A stretch of DNA of 21,417 nt from the NCBI GenBank assembly GCA_937888595.1, contig CALARK010000003.1, positions 1-21,417 of the forward strand, written 5' to 3'. Source of the stretch: an uncultured Sterolibacteriaceae bacterium (GTDB lineage: Bacteria > Pseudomonadota > Gammaproteobacteria > Burkholderiales > Rhodocyclaceae). Shown here piece after piece: positions 13,152-19,948 of this stretch; the stretch's first letter is position 1, and each line of letters starts with the position of its first letter. A program made the position numbers and the translations under genes. The notes under the pieces are model-generated. The model searched no databases. It was not told the origin of the DNA and was given only the letters and a program-made list of their open reading frames with translations.

Positions 13152-15658
13152 ACCGGCCGGGACTGCTGCGCGTCCTGCCGCAGCCGCTCCTCCAGCTGAT
13201 CCGGCGGCAGCGGCCTGCCGAACAGGTAGCCCTGCATCTCCTCGCAGGCCAGCACCTTCAGGAAGCGCGCCTGCCCTTCGGTTTCCACCCCTTCGGCGAC
13301 CACCTTCAGGCCGAGCCGGTGCGACATCGACACGATGGCGCCGGCGATCGCGGCATCGTCGCGGTTATCGGGCAGGTCGCGCACGAAGCAGCGATCGATC
13401 TTGATGCTGTCGAGCGGCAGGCGGCGCAGGTAGGCGAGCGAGGAATAGCCGGTACCGAAATCGTCGATCGCGATGCCCAGGCCGAGGGCCTTGAGTTCGT
13501 GCAGGCTGCGCTGCACGCCGGCATCGTCGCCCATGATCTGGCTCTCGGTGATCTCCAGCTCCAGCCAGCGGGCCTCGAGTCCGGACGCCGCGAGCACGGC
13601 GGCGATGCTCGATGCGAGATCGGTGCGGGAGAACTGCTGGGCGGACAGGTTCACGGCCATGCGCAGCGGCGGGAGGCCGGCATCCTGCCAGGCGCGCGCC
13701 TGGGTGCAGGCGGTGCGCAGCACCCAGTCGCCGAGCGGGAGGATCAGGCCGCTCTCCTCGGCCAGCGGGATGAAGCGATCGGGCGAAACGGGACCGAGCT
13801 GGGGGTGCGTCCAGCGCAGCAAGGCCTCCACGCCGCAGATCCGGCCGCTGGCGCTGTCGACCTTGGGCTGGTAGTGGAGGACGAGCGACTCGCTTTCCAC
13901 GGCATCGCGCAGATCGCCGATCAACGTCATCTTCTCCGACAGCTCGCGCTGCATCGCCGCCTCGAACAGGTGGTACTGGTTCTTGCCGAGGCGCTTCGCC
14001 GCATACATCGCCACGTCGGCATTGCGCAGCAGGTCATGCACATCCCCGCCGTCCGCCGGATAGAAGACGATGCCGGCGCTCGCGCTGATCGCGAGGTTGT
14101 GTTCCGCCAGCAGCAGCGGCCGGGCGATCTCGGCGAGCAGCTTTTGCGTCAGGGCCGCCGCATCCTCGGTATGGCGCAGATCCTCGATCAGCACCACGAA
14201 CTCGTCGCCGCCAAGACGCGCCACCGTATCCTCGGCCCGCAGCGTGCTGCGGATACGCGTCGCCACCTCGACCAGCAGCTGGTCGCCGACCATGTGGCCG
14301 AGCGAATCATTGACGTTCTTGAAGCCGTCGAGGTCGATGAACACCACGGCGGCCGAACTGCCGTTGCGCAGGGCGCGCGACATCGAGTGGCCGAGGCGAT
14401 CGATCAGCAGCGTACGGTTGGGCAGGCCGGTCAGCGCATCGTGGGTCGCGCTGTGCAGCAGGCGGCGCTCCATCTCGCGCCGGTAGCTGACGTCGCGAAC
14501 GATCGCCATCGTCCAGTTGCCCTCGTCCGTCACCATCGGGCTCAGCGCGACCTCGGCGGGAAACTCCGTCCCGTCGGCGCGCCGGCCGGTCAGCTCGCGG
14601 CCCTGTCCCATCAGGCGCGGCCGCGGACTGGCGATGAACGCATCGCGATGCGACACGTGCATGGCATGCAAGCGTTCGGGCAGCAGGATCTCGATCGGCG
14701 CCCCGAGCAGACGGTCGCGCGACAGGCCGAACATGCGCTCCAGCGCGGGGTTCCATTGCATGATCCGGCCATCGGCAGCGACGATGACGATGCCGTCGTT
14801 CGCGGCCTCCATCACCTGGCGGAAATGCCGCTCGCTGCGCGTGATGCGCTGGAAGGGCTCGCGCACGCGCTCGACGAAGACCGCGCGGTAGAAGAAGCCG
14901 TAGGCGAGCGCCTTGTAGAGATGGCCGAACAGGTCGAGCCAGCCGGCATGGGCACGGGCGGCACTCAGGCAGGTCTCGCTCGCGACGGCGGCGAAGATCC
15001 CGGCCAGCAGGTAGCGCAGGTTGTAGCGCGGATTGCTGCGGCTGCGGCGGACCAGCGCGTAGGCCAGCATCAGCAGCAGGACGATCAGTCCGGACTCGAT
15101 CAACGACTCGCTCTGGTGAAGCTCCGCCATCGATGAGAGCGCGGCCGGCGGCTCCCCGGCGAACATCCGCATCCCGAGAGAGGCGATCGTGCCGACACCG
15201 CCAAGGACGGCCGCCAGCATCACGATGCGCTCGCGCGGCCGCGCCGGCCCCCAGGCCGGCAGGATCAGCGCGGCCAGCGCGCCGACCATCGCATAGCGCG
15301 CCGTGATCCAGAAATAGAACAGCTGCCCCGGATCGACGGGAACCCGCAGATGCAGGGTATGGAGGTGGATGAAATCGAGCAGGGCAGCGGCCAGGAAAGA
15401 GCCGCCGAACCACAGCAGGTTGCGGTTCGGCAATCCGGCGTGGGAACTCCATCCCAGCACGAACACGAGCACGCCGATGGCGATCGTCGCCACCTCGATC
15501 AGGCTGGTCAGCAGCTCGTGCACCAGCGGCTCGGGCGGCGCCAGCTGCTGCACCGCCAGCAGCACGGCCGCCAGCGCGAACATGAACAGCAGCCCCTGGC
15601 GCACGAGCTGGCTTTCCCGTGTCCAGGCGTGCCTCATGTTCAGCGACAGTCCGTGCAT
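13115..15658 (-). CDS. Membrane PAS-GGDEF-EAL cyclic-di-GMP protein (MASE3-like sensor)
   Basis: The 847-residue protein makes and/or degrades cyclic di-GMP. The N-terminal 270 residues hold about seven hydrophobic helices with DFIHLHTLHL and FWITARY, resembling the MASE3 membrane sensor. A PAS domain (about 275-400) follows. GGDEF is intact at 483-487 (RLGGDEF) with an I-site RAED five residues ahead, so diguanylate cyclase activity with product inhibition is possible. The EAL domain is also complete: E611-A-L-L, NLSAQQF, LELEITE, DDFGTGYSSL, KIDRCFV, VVAEGVET and QGYLFGRPL. Both activities may be present and switched by the sensor domains. The ATG at 15658 has a weak AGG upstream; a second Met seven codons in is an alternative. 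It is the last gene of the chemosensory operon, 40 bp after the NIT receptor. Confidence 0.94.
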   Translation of the reverse strand: MHGLSLNMRHAWTRESQLVRQGLLFMFALAAVLLAVQQLAPPEPLVHELLTSLIEVATIAIGVLVFVLGWSSHAGLPNRNLLWFGGSFLAAALLDFIHLHTLHLRVPVDPGQLFYFWITARYAMVGALAALILPAWGPARPRERIVMLAAVLGGVGTIASLGMRMFAGEPPAALSSMAELHQSESLIESGLIVLLLMLAYALVRRSRSNPRYNLRYLLAGIFAAVASETCLSAARAHAGWLDLFGHLYKALAYGFFYRAVFVERVREPFQRITRSERHFRQVMEAANDGIVIVAADGRIMQWNPALERMFGLSRDRLLGAPIEILLPERLHAMHVSHRDAFIASPRPRLMGQGRELTGRRADGTEFPAEVALSPMVTDEGNWTMAIVRDVSYRREMERRLLHSATHDALTGLPNRTLLIDRLGHSMSRALRNGSSAAVVFIDLDGFKNVNDSLGHMVGDQLLVEVATRIRSTLRAEDTVARLGGDEFVVLIEDLRHTEDAAALTQKLLAEIARPLLLAEHNLAISASAGIVFYPADGGDVHDLLRNADVAMYAAKRLGKNQYHLFEAAMQRELSEKMTLIGDLRDAVESESLVLHYQPKVDSASGRICGVEALLRWTHPQLGPVSPDRFIPLAEESGLILPLGDWVLRTACTQARAWQDAGLPPLRMAVNLSAQQFSRTDLASSIAAVLAASGLEARWLELEITESQIMGDDAGVQRSLHELKALGLGIAIDDFGTGYSSLAYLRRLPLDSIKIDRCFVRDLPDNRDDAAIAGAIVSMSHRLGLKVVAEGVETEGQARFLKVLACEEMQGYLFGRPLPPDQLEERLRQDAQQSRPVQTSQNTGISGA

Positions 15659-15678
15659 TCGCCGCGCCTCATCGTCCG

Positions 15679-15693
15679 CCTGCCGCCGGCAGG
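15679..15693 (-). other. Short hairpin between receptor and GGDEF-EAL genes
   Basis: CCTGCC-GCC-GGCAGG gives a 6-bp perfect stem in the 40-bp gap, just after the receptor stop. There is no T-run. It may slow or partly terminate transcription into the GGDEF-EAL gene, or be incidental. Confidence 0.3.
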
Positions 15694-15698
15694 TCGAT

Positions 15699-17603
15699 TC
15701 AGGCCGCCGTCCTGCCGGCGCCGACTTTTGCGTCGCTGTCGCCGACCGTGAAGAACTGCATCAGGTCCTGCAGCTGCGCCGCCTGGCCGCCCATCTCTTC
15801 GGCCGTCGCCGCCAGCTCTTCCGAGGCGCTCGCGTTCTGCTGCGTCGCCTGGTTCAGCTGGCCCATCGCGCCGTTGATCTGGCCCACCCCGGCGCTCTGC
15901 TCACCGCTCGCCGCCGCAATTTCCTGCACCAGGTCCGAGGTCTTCTTGATCGTCGGCACCATCTCGTCGAGCAGGCTCCCCGCCTTCTCCGCCAGCTTGA
16001 CGCTCGAGCCCGCCACCGCACCAATTTCCTGCGCCGCCACTTGCGCCCGTTCCGCCAGCTTCCGCACTTCCGCCGCCACCACCGCGAAGCCCTTGCCGTG
16101 CTCTCCCGCACGCGCCGCTTCGATCGCCGCGTTCAGCGCCAGCAGGTTGGTCTGGTAGGCAATGTCGTCGATGATGCCGATCTTGTCCGCAATCTGCTTC
16201 ATCGCATCGACCGTCTCCTTCACCGCCGCACCCCCTTCCGCCGCTTCCGCCGACGCCTTCGTCGCCATGTCGTCCGTCACCTTCGCGTTCTCGGTGTTCT
16301 GGTTGATCGACGCCGTCATCTGCTCCATCGACGCCGTCGTCTCCTCCACCGACGCCGCCTGCTCCGATGCACCCTGCGCCAAACTCTGCGCCGTCACGGA
16401 GACCTGCTCGGCCGCATTCACCAGCATGTCGGCGGTGCGGGATACCTCGCCGAGCGTATGCGACAGCTTGTCCACCGTATAGGCCATCGAGCCCATCAAC
16501 TGGCCCATTTCATCAGTCGAGTCGATGCTGACGGTCATCGTCAGGTCGCCCTCGGCCATGCGCCGGGCCACCTGCATCGTGTCATTGAGACGGCGCAGCA
16601 TGCGGGTCAGCAGCAGGACGAACAACACCGCCAGCGTGATCACCGCCAGCGCGATCGCCGCGGCCACGCCGACGCCGTAAATCGCTTCGGACTCGTTGCG
16701 GTGCACGCGAGCCTGCAGCGCCTCGGCCAGCCGGTCCTCGTAGGCCTTCATGCCGTCGATCTTGGCCGTGATGGTGGCGAACCAGTGGGCGGCTTCGACG
16801 CCGAAGTTCCCTTCGAAGGCCTTGGTCACGACCACCTGTCGCAGGCGGGCGGTCTCCTGGGCCGGCGCGGAGGCATAGAGGGCGTCGAGCTCCTTCAGGT
16901 CGTCCGCGTCGGCGAGGGTGCGGAAGTTGGACAGGTAGATGTCCTGCGCCGTGATCAGCGACTGCAGGCGCTGGAACACCGGCACGGCGAGCGGCACATT
17001 GGCGGCGAACGCGCCGTTGGCCGTGGCACGTTCGCGGCCCGCCTGCTCCTTGGCGTGCAGGAACATGACGTAGCCCATCATCCGCTTGGCGATATCGGCC
17101 TGGTCGGTCACCGAAGTGGCGAGCCCGAGCATGGCCATCAGGCGGTCGATGGCGTCCGTATAGAAGCCGAACGAATCCGCGCCGCTGAATTGAAGGCCGC
17201 TGATCTTCTGCCGCACTTCCTTCAGCCTTTGCAGGTTGCTCATGCCGTCGGCCAGCCGCTGGCGCAGGCTGTCCGGCAGGGCACCCGGCTCGAGCTTGCC
17301 GACCAGGGTGACGAGCGCCTGATGCCGGCCGTCGGTGTCGCTGCGCTGGCGATCCACCTCGGCGGTGAATTTCGTCCCCTTGCTGGCGATCATGCCCGCG
17401 GACAGGCCGCGCTCCTTCTGCAGTTCATGGACCACCGCGCTGACGGCGACCGCCGTGCGCTCGATGGCGGCAATCTGCTGCGACTGGCGCAGCAGGCGCC
17501 AGTCGCTCGCCAGGCTGCCGATGCTGTAGTAGAGCGTTCCGGCCAGCACGGCGCCGAACAGCAGCAGCAGCCTGCCACGCAATGTCGTCAATATTCTGGG
17601 CAT
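15699..17603 (-). CDS. Methyl-accepting chemotaxis protein with NIT (nitrate/nitrite-sensing type) domain
   Basis: The 634-residue receptor starts MPRILTTLRGRLLLLFGAVL, with AAGGAGGG (17610-17617) six bases upstream. TM1 is at about 9-29. The periplasmic part (about 40-300) begins HELQKERGLSAGMIASKG and FTAEVDRQRSDTD, the signature of the NIT domain known from nitrate/nitrite regulators such as NasR. TM2 is at about 308-335, then HAMP and a cytoplasmic signalling hairpin with tip DIAYQTNLLALNAAIEAARAGEHGKGF. Ligand identity as nitrate or nitrite is inferred from the family. The C-terminus stops at KVGAGRTAA, directly in the dispersed repeat, with no CheR/CheB tether. Codons 409-633 are identical at DNA level to the other receptor. 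It lies 73 bp after cheW. Confidence 0.94.
   Translation of the reverse strand: MPRILTTLRGRLLLLFGAVLAGTLYYSIGSLASDWRLLRQSQQIAAIERTAVAVSAVVHELQKERGLSAGMIASKGTKFTAEVDRQRSDTDGRHQALVTLVGKLEPGALPDSLRQRLADGMSNLQRLKEVRQKISGLQFSGADSFGFYTDAIDRLMAMLGLATSVTDQADIAKRMMGYVMFLHAKEQAGRERATANGAFAANVPLAVPVFQRLQSLITAQDIYLSNFRTLADADDLKELDALYASAPAQETARLRQVVVTKAFEGNFGVEAAHWFATITAKIDGMKAYEDRLAEALQARVHRNESEAIYGVGVAAAIALAVITLAVLFVLLLTRMLRRLNDTMQVARRMAEGDLTMTVSIDSTDEMGQLMGSMAYTVDKLSHTLGEVSRTADMLVNAAEQVSVTAQSLAQGASEQAASVEETTASMEQMTASINQNTENAKVTDDMATKASAEAAEGGAAVKETVDAMKQIADKIGIIDDIAYQTNLLALNAAIEAARAGEHGKGFAVVAAEVRKLAERAQVAAQEIGAVAGSSVKLAEKAGSLLDEMVPTIKKTSDLVQEIAAASGEQSAGVGQINGAMGQLNQATQQNASASEELAATAEEMGGQAAQLQDLMQFFTVGDSDAKVGAGRTAA
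15704..15729 (-). repeat. Dispersed 26-bp repeat, copy 4 (C-terminus of NIT receptor)
   Basis: On the minus strand AAAAGTCGGCGCC is followed by GGCAGGACGGCGG; one G of copy 1 is A here. It encodes KVGAGRTA and the gene stops within two codons after it. Confidence 0.85.
15705..16378 (-). repeat. 674-bp perfect direct repeat, copy A
   Basis: Identical base for base, as far as line-by-line reading shows, to 18378-19051 (offset 2673). It covers the receptor signalling domain from QGASEQAASVEE to the dispersed 26-bp repeat. Identity stops abruptly at both edges, including at third codon positions. Confidence 0.95.
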
Positions 17604-17676
17604 CGTATTCCCTCCTTGTCGGTGTTGTCGACGCCTCTTGCGGACGCCTGTGGTTTTGGTTTTGAGTGTTCCGGTG

Positions 17677-18267
17677 TCAGCCGGCGTATCCGCCCGTATC
17701 GCTGTTCGTTTCGCCGCCCTGCGCCACGCCCGCCAGCATGGCCATCTCGTCGACGGACAACACGCGGCGGATGTCGAGGATGATGACGAAGCGGCCATCG
17801 ACCTTGCCCATGCCTTCGATGAAGTCGGCACGGATCTTCGCGCCGAAGCTGGGCGCCGGCTCGATCTCGCCGGCCGGGATTTCGAGCACCTCGGACACCG
17901 CATCCACGACCACGCCGATGTCGTGGCGCATCTGGCTGCCGTCCTCCTGCTCATCGCTCACCTCGATGATGACGATGCAGGTGCGCCGGCCGATCTCGGT
18001 CTGGCGGTTGCCGAAGCGGGCCGACAGGTCGACCACCGGCACCACCGCACCGCGCAGGTTGATGACGCCGCGGATGAAGTCCGGCATCATCGGAATTTCG
18101 GTGAGGCTGCCGTACTCGATGATCTCCTTGACGTTGAGGATGCGCAGCGCATACATCTCGCCGGCGAGCTGGAAGGTCAGGTACTGGCGCGACTCGGCGC
18201 CGGCCACGACCTTGGCGATCACCGCGCCGCCGGCCTTGGCCGGCACGGGTTGGGTTTGTGCGTTCAT
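17677..18267 (-). CDS. cheW: CheW chemotaxis coupling protein
   Basis: The 196-residue CheW-domain protein couples receptors to CheA in the array. The domain begins at about residue 28 (QYLTFQLAGEMYALRILNVKEI) and includes MMPDFIRGVINLRGAVVPVVDL, the conserved NLRG core, and VVDAVSEVLEIP. It is somewhat longer than the usual 160-170 residues because of a 25-residue Ala-rich N-terminal extension and a Gly-rich tail (GGETNSDTGGYAG). The ATG has a perfect AGGAGG (18274-18279) six bases upstream, overlapping the stop codon of the preceding receptor gene, so translation is probably coupled. It lies between two receptor genes in the operon and can serve both. Confidence 0.97.
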   Translation of the reverse strand: MNAQTQPVPAKAGGAVIAKVVAGAESRQYLTFQLAGEMYALRILNVKEIIEYGSLTEIPMMPDFIRGVINLRGAVVPVVDLSARFGNRQTEIGRRTCIVIIEVSDEQEDGSQMRHDIGVVVDAVSEVLEIPAGEIEPAPSFGAKIRADFIEGMGKVDGRFVIILDIRRVLSVDEMAMLAGVAQGGETNSDTGGYAG

Positions 18268-18278
18268 GCCCGTCCTCC

Positions 18279-19910
18279 TCAGAAGCGCTCGAAGTCGCCG
18301 TCGTGCTCTGCGGGCGCGGCCTTGAAGCTCGCCGCGGCCGCCCTGGCGGCCGGCTTCTGCACGCGCGCGGCCGGCTTCGCCGTCCTGCCGGCGCCGACTT
18401 TTGCGTCGCTGTCGCCGACCGTGAAGAACTGCATCAGGTCCTGCAGCTGCGCCGCCTGGCCGCCCATCTCTTCGGCCGTCGCCGCCAGCTCTTCCGAGGC
18501 GCTCGCGTTCTGCTGCGTCGCCTGGTTCAGCTGGCCCATCGCGCCGTTGATCTGGCCCACCCCGGCGCTCTGCTCACCGCTCGCCGCCGCAATTTCCTGC
18601 ACCAGGTCCGAGGTCTTCTTGATCGTCGGCACCATCTCGTCGAGCAGGCTCCCCGCCTTCTCCGCCAGCTTGACGCTCGAGCCCGCCACCGCACCAATTT
18701 CCTGCGCCGCCACTTGCGCCCGTTCCGCCAGCTTCCGCACTTCCGCCGCCACCACCGCGAAGCCCTTGCCGTGCTCTCCCGCACGCGCCGCTTCGATCGC
18801 CGCGTTCAGCGCCAGCAGGTTGGTCTGGTAGGCAATGTCGTCGATGATGCCGATCTTGTCCGCAATCTGCTTCATCGCATCGACCGTCTCCTTCACCGCC
18901 GCACCCCCTTCCGCCGCTTCCGCCGACGCCTTCGTCGCCATGTCGTCCGTCACCTTCGCGTTCTCGGTGTTCTGGTTGATCGACGCCGTCATCTGCTCCA
19001 TCGACGCCGTCGTCTCCTCCACCGACGCCGCCTGCTCCGATGCACCCTGCGACAGCGATTGCGCCGTCGCGGAGACTTCTTCCGAGGCCGACGACAGCGC
19101 ATCCGCCGCACCGCGCACCTCGCCGATGATGTGCGAGAGCTTGGTGACCATGTTCTGCATCGCCTGCTTGAGCTGGCCGGTTTCGTCCTTGCTATCGACG
19201 TCGATCTTCACCGTCAGGTTGCCATTGGCCAGGTGGTTCGCCACCTCGACAGACTCGGCCAGCGGACGGGTGATCGAACGGGTCACCCAGTAGGCGAAGC
19301 CGATGGCAATCAGCAGCGAGGCGATGGCCATCAACAGGATCAGCTGCTGGGCGGCAGCGGCCGCCTTGTCCGCATCATCGCCGGTCTTGTTCATCAGTTC
19401 GGTCTGGTACGCGATCAGTTCGTTGACGTTCTTCAGGTAGGCGTTGAACTCGCGGCGCAAGTCGCCCATCAGCAACACCCCGCCCTCGTCGCGCTTGCCG
19501 GCGCGCATCAGCTGGTCATACTTTTCCTGCAGGGGCACGTAGGCCTGGCGGCTGGCGACCATGCGGGCCAGGATCGCCTTGCCTTCATCGGTGTGGATCG
19601 TCGCCGTCAGCTTTTCGAGGCTGTCGCCGATTTTCTTGCGCTGCTCCGTCACGCGGTTGAGTTCGCGAGTCAACTCCTCTTCGGTCTTGGACAGCGCCGC
19701 GTTGCGCTGGATGCGCGCGATCGCGTTGATGGCATCGATGATGTCGTTCGCCTGAACGGTCTTGACGAACTTGTCCTTCACCAGGTCGGATATCTCTCTA
19801 TTGAGGTCGTTAAGACGCTGGTAAGCGAGTCCGGAGATGACGGACAGCAGGATCAGCACGATGCCGAAGCCGATGCCGAGGCGGATGCCGATTTTCAGGT
19901 TCTTGAACAT
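18279..19910 (-). CDS. Methyl-accepting chemotaxis protein with four-helix-bundle sensor
   Basis: The 543-residue receptor starts MFKNLKIGIRLGIGFGIVLI with AAGGAG five to six bases upstream. TM1 is at about 8-30 and the periplasmic part (31-188) is all-helical, fitting the 4HB_MCP family. TM2 (about 189-211, LILLMAIASLLIAIGFAYWV) is followed by HAMP and a signalling hairpin. The ligand is unknown. The signalling domain (codons 287-511) is identical in DNA to that of the NIT receptor. Unlike that receptor, it continues past KVGAGRTA into an Ala/Pro/Lys-rich tether ending DGDFERF. The last five residues, DFERF, fit the pattern x-aromatic-x-x-aromatic of CheR/CheB-docking pentapeptides (NWETF in E. 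coli). It lies 38 bp after cheA and 11 bp before cheW. The frame is open further upstream, but that overlaps cheA. Confidence 0.95.
   Translation of the reverse strand: MFKNLKIGIRLGIGFGIVLILLSVISGLAYQRLNDLNREISDLVKDKFVKTVQANDIIDAINAIARIQRNAALSKTEEELTRELNRVTEQRKKIGDSLEKLTATIHTDEGKAILARMVASRQAYVPLQEKYDQLMRAGKRDEGGVLLMGDLRREFNAYLKNVNELIAYQTELMNKTGDDADKAAAAAQQLILLMAIASLLIAIGFAYWVTRSITRPLAESVEVANHLANGNLTVKIDVDSKDETGQLKQAMQNMVTKLSHIIGEVRGAADALSSASEEVSATAQSLSQGASEQAASVEETTASMEQMTASINQNTENAKVTDDMATKASAEAAEGGAAVKETVDAMKQIADKIGIIDDIAYQTNLLALNAAIEAARAGEHGKGFAVVAAEVRKLAERAQVAAQEIGAVAGSSVKLAEKAGSLLDEMVPTIKKTSDLVQEIAAASGEQSAGVGQINGAMGQLNQATQQNASASEELAATAEEMGGQAAQLQDLMQFFTVGDSDAKVGAGRTAKPAARVQKPAARAAAASFKAAPAEHDGDFERF
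18377..18402 (-). repeat. Dispersed 26-bp repeat, copy 5 (near C-terminus of 4HB receptor)
   Basis: Same as copy 4 except the last base; encodes KVGAGRTA between the signalling domain and the Ala/Pro tether. It marks the downstream edge of the 674-bp duplicated block. Confidence 0.85.
18378..19051 (-). repeat. 674-bp perfect direct repeat, copy B
   Basis: Partner of 15705-16378. Upstream of 19051 the two genes diverge at once (SLSQGAS versus SLAQGAS, with many base differences), and downstream of 18378 one gene stops while the other continues. Confidence 0.95.
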
Positions 19911-19948
19911 GGTCTCTCCTTGGGGAAATGGGTATTTTTTAATGAGGG

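Noticed and set aside
12707..15136. Long open frame (over 800 codons) on the plus strand opposite the GGDEF-EAL gene; similar antisense frames at 7045-9240, 9769-12015, 15369-17783 and 3402-5657
   Set aside because: They are mirror frames of high-G+C genes; their translations are rich in Arg, His, Gln and Ala with no domain motifs, while the opposite strand encodes complete signalling proteins.
15699..19910. Interpreting the two receptor copies as an insertion sequence or composite transposon
   Set aside because: The repeated 674 bp is entirely receptor coding sequence; there is no transposase, no terminal inverted repeat and no target duplication.
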